Shown here: one piece after another, positions 52,919-60,517 of the stretch | Layout of the letters: each line of letters begins with the position of its first letter | Position numbering within the stretch: the stretch's first letter is position 1 | Source of the DNA: Caccocola sp964450835 | Lineage (GTDB): Bacteria > Synergistota > Synergistia > Synergistales > Synergistaceae | Assembly: GCA_964450835.1 (NCBI GenBank) | Contig: CAYVEQ010000001.1 | Location: 1-64,000 of the forward strand | Direction of reading: 5' to 3' | Length of the DNA stretch: 64,000 nucleotides | Notes under the pieces: generated by a model | Told to the model about the DNA's origin: nothing | The model's database searches: none | Seen by the model: the letters and a program-made list of their open reading frames with translations, nothing else | Translations under genes and position numbers: made by a program

Positions 52919-54436
52919 CTATTCTTTGGGTTTCATCGTCGGGAAGAGAATGACGTCGCGGATGCTCTTTGAGTCGGTAAGCAGCATTACGAGGCGGTCA
53001 ATGCCTATTCCCATGCCTCCGGTCGGCGGCAGTCCGTATTCGAGAGCGTTTATGAAATCCTCGTCGAATGGGTGCGACTCGTCGTCGCCCTCCGCCTTCT
53101 TGCGGGCCTGATCAAGGAAACGCCCGCGCTGGTCAAGCGGGTCGTTGAGTTCGCTGAAAGCGTTCGCGATTTCCCACGCGTTGATGTAAAGCTCGAAACG
53201 GTCGGTTATATCGGGGTTCTCTTTGTTGCGCTTGGAAAGCGGGGAAATAACGGTCGGGTGGCCTACGACAAAAGTCGGCTGAATGAGATTTTCTTCCGCA
53301 TATTCCTCGAAAAAGAGCGGAAGTATGTCAAAGCGCGAGAATGCGGGCTTGATTTCCATTCCGCGAAGCGCCGCCTGACGGCGCGCCTCTTCGTCTGTTA
53401 TGCTCATGAAGTCGATGCCGGCATATTCCTCTACCAGCTCCGCCATTGTCGCGCGGCGGAAGGGCGGGGCAAGGCTGATTTCAGTTCCCTGATAACTGAT
53501 GACGCGGCTGCCGAACTCGTCCGCGCATGCGACTATCAGCTCTTCCGCGAGGTTCATCATATCTTCGTAATTGCCGTAGGGCCAGTAGACCTCCATTGAG
53601 GTAAATTCAGGGTTGTGATGCAGATCCATGCCTTCGTTGCGGAACTGCTTGCCTATTTCGTATACGCGCCCCAGCATCCCGACGACAAGGCGTTTAAGAT
53701 GAAGCTCCGTCGCTATGCGGAGGTACATGTCGATATCAAGCGTGTTGTGGTGTGTAACGAACGGGCGCGCGTTTGCACCTCCCGCTATCGTCGAAAGTAT
53801 CGGTGTCTCGACTTCGAGTGTGCCGTGGCTGTCAAGCACGCGGCGGAATGTCTGGATTATCTTCGTGCGTTTGCGGAAAACGTCGCGCACTTCTGGATTT
53901 GCTATGAGATCAGCATAGCGCTGGCGGTAGCGCACCTCCATGTCTTTTAAGCCGTGGTACTTTTCCGGCATCGGACGCAGAGCCTTGGAAAGCAGCGTAA
54001 AGCCGCGCACGGAGAGAGTCAGCTCGCCGCGCTGCGTGCGGAACGGCACGCCGACAAGACCGATGAAATCTCCGGCGTCGACCCATTTTTTGAAGAAGGT
54101 GTAATCTTTTTCCCCGAGCACATCGAACTGGAAGCAGAGCTGGAGTCTGTCGAAGCCGTCCTCAAATGTGGCGAAAGCGGTTTTCCCGTGGCGGCGCAGG
54201 ACTATAATGCGTCCCGCCGTCTGTATCTCGTCTTCGGACCATTCTTCGGGTTTGAGAGAGGCGTATTTTTCTTTCACGTAGCCGAGCGTCTGCCTTACCT
54301 CATAATGATCCTGCCTGAAAGGATCGTAGCCCTCCTCGGCGCGGAGACGCGCCAGCTTGTCTTTGCGCTGGCGAAAAATCTCTTCTTCCGGCATTACGTT
54401 CTGCCGCTCCGGCGCCTTCTTCTTTTCGTCTGCCAA
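52919..54436 (-). CDS. lysS: lysyl-tRNA synthetase, class II
   Basis: 505 residues. N-terminal OB anticodon-binding domain (TAGRIIVLRRHGKTAFATFED), class II motif 2 IGKQFRNEGMDLHHNPEFTSMEVY and motif 3 GMGIGIDRLVMLL. It charges tRNA-Lys. The TTG at 54436 is preferred: GGGAGA lies about 11 nt upstream and it gives (M)ADEKKKAPERQ; the frame extends further up into dus but without a plausible start. The gap after dus is 50 nt. Confidence 0.96.
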   Translation of the reverse strand: MADEKKKAPERQNVMPEEEIFRQRKDKLARLRAEEGYDPFRQDHYEVRQTLGYVKEKYASLKPEEWSEDEIQTAGRIIVLRRHGKTAFATFEDGFDRLQLCFQFDVLGEKDYTFFKKWVDAGDFIGLVGVPFRTQRGELTLSVRGFTLLSKALRPMPEKYHGLKDMEVRYRQRYADLIANPEVRDVFRKRTKIIQTFRRVLDSHGTLEVETPILSTIAGGANARPFVTHHNTLDIDMYLRIATELHLKRLVVGMLGRVYEIGKQFRNEGMDLHHNPEFTSMEVYWPYGNYEDMMNLAEELIVACADEFGSRVISYQGTEISLAPPFRRATMAELVEEYAGIDFMSITDEEARRQAALRGMEIKPAFSRFDILPLFFEEYAEENLIQPTFVVGHPTVISPLSKRNKENPDITDRFELYINAWEIANAFSELNDPLDQRGRFLDQARKKAEGDDESHPFDEDFINALEYGLPPTGGMGIGIDRLVMLLTDSKSIRDVILFPTMKPKE

Positions 54437-54486
54437 TTGAATCACTTCTCCCGTGTTTTTATTAAAACTTCGTAACAGCAAATTAT

Positions 54487-55527
54487 TTACTGCGGCGGCT
54501 CTCCCTCTCCATGCCGCCCGTCGAAGCCGCGGCTCAGCAGATTTTCCATATCCGCCCATTTTTTCGCCGAGGCGCCCTCGCGCCTGAGCTTCGGCGCTCC
54601 CGCAAAGCCTTTGAAAAGCGCCCCGAGCATTCTCTTGGCAATCATCAGAGCAAGCGGCTCTCCTTCGGTATTATAGATGTTTCTGCCGAGTTCGAGAAGG
54701 ATTTCCGCCTGCGCGGCCGGATCGGCGGAGCAAAAAACCGCCGGAACAGGAGCGCCGAGAAGGCTGAGAGCGCGCGGCACAAGCAGCGCGTCGCGGAGAA
54801 GGCCGCGCGCCGCGAGTACCGCGGCGCAGCCGAGAGCCAGGTATTCCTGAAAATTTTCCGGCGTGTAGCAGTCGCCGCTGCCGCCTATCATTCCCGGAAA
54901 GCGGGACGCCACGCGGCCGACCTCTTCCCGCGAAGCGGAGCCTTCGTATCTTTGCGCGGGCGTGCGGCCGTGGACAAAGATAAAAGAAGCTCCGGCGTTA
55001 AAGAGCTTTTCGCAGAACTCCGCGGTGGACATGGGCGAACCCGGAGGCATTATCCGCGCTTTAGCCCACGCCGGAATGCCGAAGCTTTTGAGAGCGCGCA
55101 TAATTTCCGCCGCTTCGTCTGGAAATTCCATCAGCTTCGCGCCGGCGCCTTTTTTCGTGACCTTCGGCATGGGACAGGCCATGTTGACCTCGACCGCGTC
55201 AAAGCTCCGTATCGAAAGAGCGATCTCGGCGCCCTTCGCTATATCCGCCGCGTTTGAGCCGAAAAGCTGGAGCGCGCACGGGCGCTCGTCGTCGGCGCCG
55301 TAAAGCAGTTCCTTTGTTTTGCGCCCTTTATGTATAAGTCCGAGCGCGCTCACCATTTCCGTATGGACGAGTCCCGCGCCCAATGAGCGGTGAAATCGGC
55401 GGAAAGAGCCGAAAGTTATCCCTGCGAGAGGCGCGAGCCAAATCGGGTTGCGCACATCTACCCCGCCGACTCTCCTGGGCCAGCCCGGCGGAGTGAACCG
55501 CTCCTCCGCTGCCGGATTATTTTCCAA
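54487..55527 (-). CDS. dus: tRNA-dihydrouridine synthase
   Basis: 346 residues. FMN-barrel with APLAGITFGSFRRFHRSLG, CALQLFGSNAADIAKGAE, VEVNMACPMPKVTKKGAGAKLM (catalytic Cys), FVHGRTPAQRYEGSA. GGSGD replaces the more usual G(N/G)GDI strand and the C-terminal helical domain is compact. It reduces uridines in the tRNA D-loop. Which of DusA/B/C cannot be told; DusB-like is most likely. Starts 11 nt inside the coaX end. Confidence 0.9.
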   Translation of the reverse strand: MENNPAAEERFTPPGWPRRVGGVDVRNPIWLAPLAGITFGSFRRFHRSLGAGLVHTEMVSALGLIHKGRKTKELLYGADDERPCALQLFGSNAADIAKGAEIALSIRSFDAVEVNMACPMPKVTKKGAGAKLMEFPDEAAEIMRALKSFGIPAWAKARIMPPGSPMSTAEFCEKLFNAGASFIFVHGRTPAQRYEGSASREEVGRVASRFPGMIGGSGDCYTPENFQEYLALGCAAVLAARGLLRDALLVPRALSLLGAPVPAVFCSADPAAQAEILLELGRNIYNTEGEPLALMIAKRMLGALFKGFAGAPKLRREGASAKKWADMENLLSRGFDGRHGEGEPPQ

Positions 55528-56287
55528 GAAGATTCCTTTCGTAGATAATCCGCAGGCCGTCGAGCGTCAGCCACTGGTCTACTGTGTCGATACGGTTTGA
55601 ATATTTCGCTATGAGCGGCGCGTGTCCGCCTGTCGCGACCACGCGGCAGGGGCCGCCGAGTTCTTTGAAAATGCCCTTGATTATCTTGTCGGCCATTCCG
55701 ACAGTGCCGTAGATTATCCCGGACTGTATCGCCTCCACGGTGTTGCCGCCGATGACGTGTTCCGGCGCCGCGAGGTCTATCTGCGGCAGTTTCGCTGTCC
55801 GGGAGAACAGCGACTCCATCCCCAGCTCCATGCCGGGCGCGATAGCGCCTCCGATGTAAGCTCCTTCCGCAGACAGAACGTCAAAAGTTATAGCCGTTCC
55901 GAGGTCGACGATGATAAGAGGAGCGCCGTACTTCTCAAGCCCGGCTACGGCGTTTACGATGCGGTCGGCTCCTATTCCGGTCGGGTTTTTCATCTTTATT
56001 GTCAGCCCGGTGTTGAGTTTAGCGGTGACGCGAACGCATTCGATGCCTATATATTTTTTCACGCCGCCGCGAATCATTTCGTCGAGCGGAGGTACAACAC
56101 TGCCGAATATGGCGCCGTCTATCGCCTTTTTATCTATGCCGAAAGAAGAAAGCATGCCTTGGATCATAAAACCGACCTCGTCGGCCGTGCGTTTACGCGA
56201 AGTCAGCCGCCAGTGGCCGACGAGATTATCGCCGTCGAATATGCCCATAACCGTGTTCGTGTTCCCGATGTCAAAGACGAGAAGCAT
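55517..56287 (-). CDS. coaX: type III pantothenate kinase
   Basis: 256 residues of the CoaX/acetate-kinase superfamily. LLVFDIGNTNTVMGIFD (phosphate 1 motif, about 2-18), TGIGADRIVNAVAG, IIVDLGTAITFDVL (about 122-135), YIGGAIAPGMELGM and VVATGGHAPLIA are family motifs. First step of coenzyme A synthesis. The ATG at 56287 is fixed by FDIGNTN at residue 5; the frame extends further up but that part is not conserved. Confidence 0.95.
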   Translation of the reverse strand: MLLVFDIGNTNTVMGIFDGDNLVGHWRLTSRKRTADEVGFMIQGMLSSFGIDKKAIDGAIFGSVVPPLDEMIRGGVKKYIGIECVRVTAKLNTGLTIKMKNPTGIGADRIVNAVAGLEKYGAPLIIVDLGTAITFDVLSAEGAYIGGAIAPGMELGMESLFSRTAKLPQIDLAAPEHVIGGNTVEAIQSGIIYGTVGMADKIIKGIFKELGGPCRVVATGGHAPLIAKYSNRIDTVDQWLTLDGLRIIYERNLLGK

Positions 56288-56325
56288 TCGCCTTTTCCCT
56301 CCCCAAGAGATGCGATTTCTATATT

Positions 56326-57759
56326 CTACAACACCGCGCGCAAATATAGCAGGAAAGAGAGCGAAAAGAGTACGATGAACGGCACGCGGCGAGGCGGGAC
56401 ACCGCAGCGAAGCGCGCAGGCGCAACAGAATACGGCGCAGGCGAAGGCAAAGAGCGGCGTTGAAAATCCGATTCCGGCGGGAAAGAACGAAGCCGCCGCC
56501 GACAAGGCGTCCTGAGAAAAGCGCAGGACGGTTTCGCAAACACTGGCAGGCAGTTCGGCAAACGGAAGGCCGATCAGCGAAGGAACGCAGAGCGCCAATA
56601 CAAGAGGAAAGAGAATCGCGAAATAAGGAACGGCAAAGATGTTGAGAAGCAGCCCCGCGGCCGGAACCTCAGAGAAAACATCGGCCGCGACAGGCGCGGT
56701 TACAAACCAGACGAGCACCGAGAGCGCCGCTCCGCAGAGGACGCCGCGCCCCGCGAATTTTGCCCCGGCAGTGATGAAAAGCGCCGCGATCACGGAGAGA
56801 CGCCAGCCGACGTCAAAGAAGCTCCACGGGTTGTACAGAAGCATGAGAGAGGCGGCCGCGCTCACGTTGTTGAATGAGGAGTAAGGACGTCCGAGCACCG
56901 CGGCTGCAATACACATCTGCGCCATGATTCCGGCGCGCACTCCTCCGGGAGGGAAACCGACAAAAGCTATATAGAGCCACATGATCAGCGAAACGGCGGC
57001 GCCGCGCACAGCCCATCCGCGGAAGATGAAAAAGAGCAGCCAGACAAGGATTCCGACATGAAAGCCCGATACGGAAAGCAGGTGGAGAGTGCCTGCCCTT
57101 TCATGTACGGCTTCGACCGACTTGTCGCGCCTCCCTGTCGTAAGCACCGACATATAGGCAGCGCTCAGCGGATAGAGACGGGTACGGAAAAGAGCTTCGA
57201 GCCTGTTTCTCCACGCGGCGAGTCCGGAGGGCGGAGCCGTCACGCGAATTTCAAACAGTTCGAGCCTTTTGAGCGCTCCTTTGCCGCGCCAGAAGAGTTT
57301 TTCGTCAAAGTCACCGCGGCGCGCCGCTCTGCGGAAATCAAACGATGCGCCCCGCAATTTGACGGAGGCGCCTTCGGGCAGATTTTCGCTCGTATAGGCG
57401 GCGACTCGTCCTTCGGGAGTCTCTATTATGAGCGCGCGTCTTTTGCCCCATTCACGGGAGAGGAGTATCCGCCCGTGAGTTTCTATATTGTCCGGAAATA
57501 TTATTTCTTTCCGCATTCGCGCGGCGGAGAAAAAAGAAAGAACGAGAGAGAGTAAGATTACAAGGCAGAAAGTGCTCCGCCATCCGCCTGTGATTTCGCC
57601 TGTCCCGGCAAGCAGAGCGGAGGCGGGGAAAAGCGCGGAAACCGCGGCCGCGGCGGCAAGCGGCGCGCTCGTCAGCGCTCCGAGAGAGATTGAGAGACAA
57701 AGCGCCGCAAATATAAAGAATGCCGGAGCTGCGGCGAGCGGTCCCTCTTTAATAGCCAA
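56326..57759 (-). CDS. comEC: ComEC/Rec2-type DNA uptake protein, short form
   Basis: 477 residues, about ten membrane helices: N-terminal DUF4131-like domain (residues about 1-180) and the competence domain (about 190-460) with GTLHLLSVSGFHVGIL (the conserved S-G-x-H). It is the channel for single-stranded DNA uptake in competent bacteria. Full-length ComEC is about 750-800 residues with a C-terminal MBL domain; here the gene ends soon after the membrane part. TTG start (57759) overlaps comEA by 11 nt. Confidence 0.88.
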   Translation of the reverse strand: MAIKEGPLAAAPAFFIFAALCLSISLGALTSAPLAAAAAVSALFPASALLAGTGEITGGWRSTFCLVILLSLVLSFFSAARMRKEIIFPDNIETHGRILLSREWGKRRALIIETPEGRVAAYTSENLPEGASVKLRGASFDFRRAARRGDFDEKLFWRGKGALKRLELFEIRVTAPPSGLAAWRNRLEALFRTRLYPLSAAYMSVLTTGRRDKSVEAVHERAGTLHLLSVSGFHVGILVWLLFFIFRGWAVRGAAVSLIMWLYIAFVGFPPGGVRAGIMAQMCIAAAVLGRPYSSFNNVSAAASLMLLYNPWSFFDVGWRLSVIAALFITAGAKFAGRGVLCGAALSVLVWFVTAPVAADVFSEVPAAGLLLNIFAVPYFAILFPLVLALCVPSLIGLPFAELPASVCETVLRFSQDALSAAASFFPAGIGFSTPLFAFACAVFCCACALRCGVPPRRVPFIVLFSLSFLLYLRAVL

Positions 57760-58447
57760 TAGTAATTTTGTCCTTTATGGCGTCAAATTTTTTCGGCCCT
57801 ATCCCTTTTACTTCCATGAGATCCTCGGCGCGCCTGAAGATCCCGTTCGACTCGCGGTACGAGATTATCGCCTCCGCGGTCTTCGGCCCGATTCCTTTAA
57901 GGCTGTCAAGCTCGCTTAATGTCGCGGTGTTGATGTTGACCCTGCCCGATACAGGCACTCTGCGCGCCGGCGCGCCGGAAGACGGGGCCTGAGCCGCCGC
58001 GGGAGGCGCAGCGGGCGCGGGGCGGGCCGTCCCGCCTTTGCGCGGGAAAATGATATGCGCGCCGTCTTGCAGCGGCGCGGCCAGGTTGACCATCTCCTGA
58101 TCGGCGTCGGGGGTAAATCCTCCGGCCGCCTTCAGCGCCACGTAGATGCGGGAAGACGGGGCGACCTCGTAAACGCCGGGGTTACGGACGGCGCCGGTCA
58201 CGTAGACAATCCACGAGGCGGCGGGCGCGCCGGGCGGAGCCGCGGCAAGACGCTGCGTACCGGACGATGCCGGTGCCTGCGCGTCCGGCGTTACGTCAAT
58301 CGTATCTTCCATATCGGGCATATCGAATTGCTGTCCGGCCGTATCTTTGCCGAACTCTCCCCTGAAGGCGCTGAGCAGGAGAAAAGCCGCGGCGAAACAT
58401 AAAATCCCCGACGCAATCAGCAGTTTGCCGGATGAACGGAAATTCAC
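57749..58447 (-). CDS. comEA: ComEA-type DNA-binding competence protein
   Basis: 232 residues: one N-terminal membrane helix (about 8-28), a Pro/Ala-rich linker, an SLBB domain (about 78-135, VTGAVRNPGVYEVAP), a second Pro/Ala linker and a C-terminal helix-hairpin-helix pair (about 168-228, GRVNINTATLSELDSLKGIGPKTAEAII). It binds incoming double-stranded DNA at the cell surface. GTG start overlaps the miaB stop (GTGA). Located before comEC as in Bacillus. Confidence 0.92.
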   Translation of the reverse strand: MNFRSSGKLLIASGILCFAAAFLLLSAFRGEFGKDTAGQQFDMPDMEDTIDVTPDAQAPASSGTQRLAAAPPGAPAASWIVYVTGAVRNPGVYEVAPSSRIYVALKAAGGFTPDADQEMVNLAAPLQDGAHIIFPRKGGTARPAPAAPPAAAQAPSSGAPARRVPVSGRVNINTATLSELDSLKGIGPKTAEAIISYRESNGIFRRAEDLMEVKGIGPKKFDAIKDKITIGY

Positions 58448-59766
58448 CGCCCCGCTCTCCTTTCGCCCTCAAGCGACCAGTGACTCGCCCGGGTAATCGT
58501 AACCGGAATAGTTTTCCCGAAATCTTCTTCTCCGCCGTCAATGATGACTACCTTATCCGTCATGCTGCGTCCCTGTATTTTGCCGCAGCCGCGCGGCGCC
58601 CAGCCGTCAGCGAGTATCTCAAAGGAACGCCCGACGTACCGTTCGTTTGAACTCAGAGCAACAGAGGCCTGAAGCGCGTTTATCTCGTTGAGGCGCGCCG
58701 CCTTGACGCGGTTGTCTATCTGGCAGTCCATCGCGGCCGCGCGCGTTCCTTCGCGCGGGGAATAGGCCGCTGTATGGACGATATCGAATCTGACCTTTTC
58801 AAGCAGCTCATAAGAGTCACGGAAATCACGCTCACTCTCTCCCGGGAAGCCGACTATCAGATCCGTCGTAAGGCTCACGTCGGGGAGAGCATTTTTTATG
58901 CGCTCCACAAGGTCAAGATACTGCCCGGAGGTGTAGCCTCTGTTCATCTCGCGCAGTATTCTGTCGCTGCCGGACTGAACGGGAAGATTTATCGCGCGGC
59001 ATATGGAAGGGCTTTCGCGCATAACGTCAAGAATATCCGCGTCGAAATCTTTCGGGTGCGATGTGGCAAAGCGCAGACGCTCAAGCCCCGGCAGCGCCGA
59101 AGCCTTCGAGAGCAGCGCGGCGAAGCCGAATCCGTCTTTTCTGTCTTTGCCGTAAGCGTCGACATTCTGGCCGACAAGGGTTATTTCACGCACTCCGCAT
59201 TCTATGAGAGTCCTCATCTCGCTCAGAATATCATCCGGCGCGCGCGACTGGAGCCTGCCGCGCACAAAGGGAACCACGCAGTATGAGCAGAAGCGGTCGC
59301 AACCGTAAGTTATCGTGACGTAGGCTTTGAAAGGGTTCGTAAGCGCCGTCGGCACGACTTCAAGGTCGATGAGCGAGCGGGGGTCGTCGTCCATAAAAAA
59401 GCGGGCCGGGGCGTCGCTGGTTATTTCAGCCGCCGCCTGAGGGACGAGGCCGAGATGCCGAGGCCCAGCGACGAGCTTGACGCAAGGAAATTTTTTCGCG
59501 ATTTCGCGGCCGACGCGCTGCGCCATGCAGCCGACAAGCACGACCGAAGGACGGCCGGTTCTGCGGCGCCTGAGATCGTACCTGCCGATTTCGCTCGCCG
59601 CTTTCTGCTCCGCCTTCTCGCGAATACTGCACGTCACGAGCACAACAACATCGGCTTCGCTCTCCGGCGACTCTGTCCACCCCATATGGTTCATAGCGGT
59701 GCGCAGTCTGTCCCCGTCGTAGGAATTCATCTGGCAGCCGAAAACTCTGATAAAAAATTTCCGCAA
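58444..59766 (-). CDS. miaB: tRNA-2-methylthio-N6-dimethylallyladenosine synthase (MiaB)
   Basis: 440 residues, radical SAM methylthiotransferase. N-terminal UPF0004 domain cysteines are in VFGCQMNSYD, VTCSIREKAEQ and VGCMAQRVG; the radical-SAM cluster is YGCDRFCSYCVVPFVRG (CxxxCxxC, about 154-170); the TRAM domain is at the C-terminus. It adds the 2-methylthio group to i6A37 of tRNAs. The start is TTG at 59766 (GGAG 9 nt upstream). First gene of the long operon to gatB. Confidence 0.94.
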   Translation of the reverse strand: MRKFFIRVFGCQMNSYDGDRLRTAMNHMGWTESPESEADVVVLVTCSIREKAEQKAASEIGRYDLRRRRTGRPSVVLVGCMAQRVGREIAKKFPCVKLVAGPRHLGLVPQAAAEITSDAPARFFMDDDPRSLIDLEVVPTALTNPFKAYVTITYGCDRFCSYCVVPFVRGRLQSRAPDDILSEMRTLIECGVREITLVGQNVDAYGKDRKDGFGFAALLSKASALPGLERLRFATSHPKDFDADILDVMRESPSICRAINLPVQSGSDRILREMNRGYTSGQYLDLVERIKNALPDVSLTTDLIVGFPGESERDFRDSYELLEKVRFDIVHTAAYSPREGTRAAAMDCQIDNRVKAARLNEINALQASVALSSNERYVGRSFEILADGWAPRGCGKIQGRSMTDKVVIIDGGEEDFGKTIPVTITRASHWSLEGERRAGR

Positions 59767-59841
59767 AGGCCGCTGCTCCTTCGTTCGCCGTTATTTCGCG
59801 CCGCGTTTCGCGCGAGAGCGCGGACGTCGCAATCCATAATT

Positions 59842-59847
59842 ATTTTA
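59842..59847 (-). promoter_or_regulatory. extended -10 promoter of miaB
   Basis: TGT-TAAAAT on the minus strand, about 76 nt before the TTG start. The leader is GC-rich with possible hairpins. Confidence 0.45.
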
Positions 59848-59894
59848 ACACATCACGATTTCTCCGTGCGCGGCGCGCGCGAATGACGCCGAGA

Positions 59895-59924
59895 TTGCGC
59901 TCATGCCGCGTCAGGCGCTATACT
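59895..59924 (+). promoter_or_regulatory. promoter of the small secreted protein gene
   Basis: TTGCGC, 18-nt spacer, TATACT; 37 nt before the ATG at 59962. Confidence 0.55.
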
Positions 59925-59961
59925 TTATGCCGCGAAGAAAAATCTGCGGAGGTAAATACGG

Positions 59962-60426
59962 ATGTACAGAAAAATAATCCCCGCTGCGGCCGTCCTGCTT
60001 CTCACGGCTTTTCAGGCGCGGGCCGCGACGCTGCCTGAAATAAACGGATGGACAAACGGCGAGCTACGCGAGACAAAGCTTGAAACAATATCGGGGAACC
60101 ACGGCGACTGGCAGGAACGCGAATACAGAACCTCAGGCGGCGCGAAATTTCTCGCGGTATGGATGGAGGGCGCCGGGCCGAAACTGTGGCGCCGGACCGC
60201 CGAGACCGGCGAGGCAAGAGGAGAAGAGAGCGCCAAGACAGTCGCGGTCGCCGGACGCGACGCAACGCTCGAAAGCCGCCCAGTGCTTGGACTGAGCCTC
60301 GTCGTCAAAGTCGGAACCGACGGCGTGCTGACGCTTGAATCACAGTCGGTGAACGAAGATGAGCTTACAGAGGCGGCGGAAATTTTGATTTCCGCGCTGG
60401 AGAACCGGGAGGAAACGCCGCGATAA
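59962..60426 (+). CDS. small exported protein of unknown function
   Basis: 154 residues. A classic signal peptide (MYRKIIPAAAVLLLTAFQARA, cleavage after ARA-A) is followed by a mature domain of about 133 residues with no cysteine, so probably periplasmic and soluble. I recognise no family. WTNGELRETKLET and the late VNEDELTEAAEILISALE suggest a mixed beta-strand fold with a C-terminal helix. GGAGG precedes the ATG. A single gene with its own promoter and terminator, divergent from miaB. Confidence 0.8.
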   Translation: MYRKIIPAAAVLLLTAFQARAATLPEINGWTNGELRETKLETISGNHGDWQEREYRTSGGAKFLAVWMEGAGPKLWRRTAETGEARGEESAKTVAVAGRDATLESRPVLGLSLVVKVGTDGVLTLESQSVNEDELTEAAEILISALENREETPR

Positions 60427-60460
60427 ACCGCGAAGATAAAATCACGCGGCGGTCTTTTTT
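60427..60460 (+). terminator. terminator of the small secreted protein gene
   Basis: Weak stem CCGCG / CGCGG, then CGGTCTTTTTT. Confidence 0.6.
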
Positions 60461-60517
60461 CAGAGAATCCGCCGCGTGCGTCTGTTTTCCGGGGCAACCC
60501 CCGCGCCAAGTGCGCCG

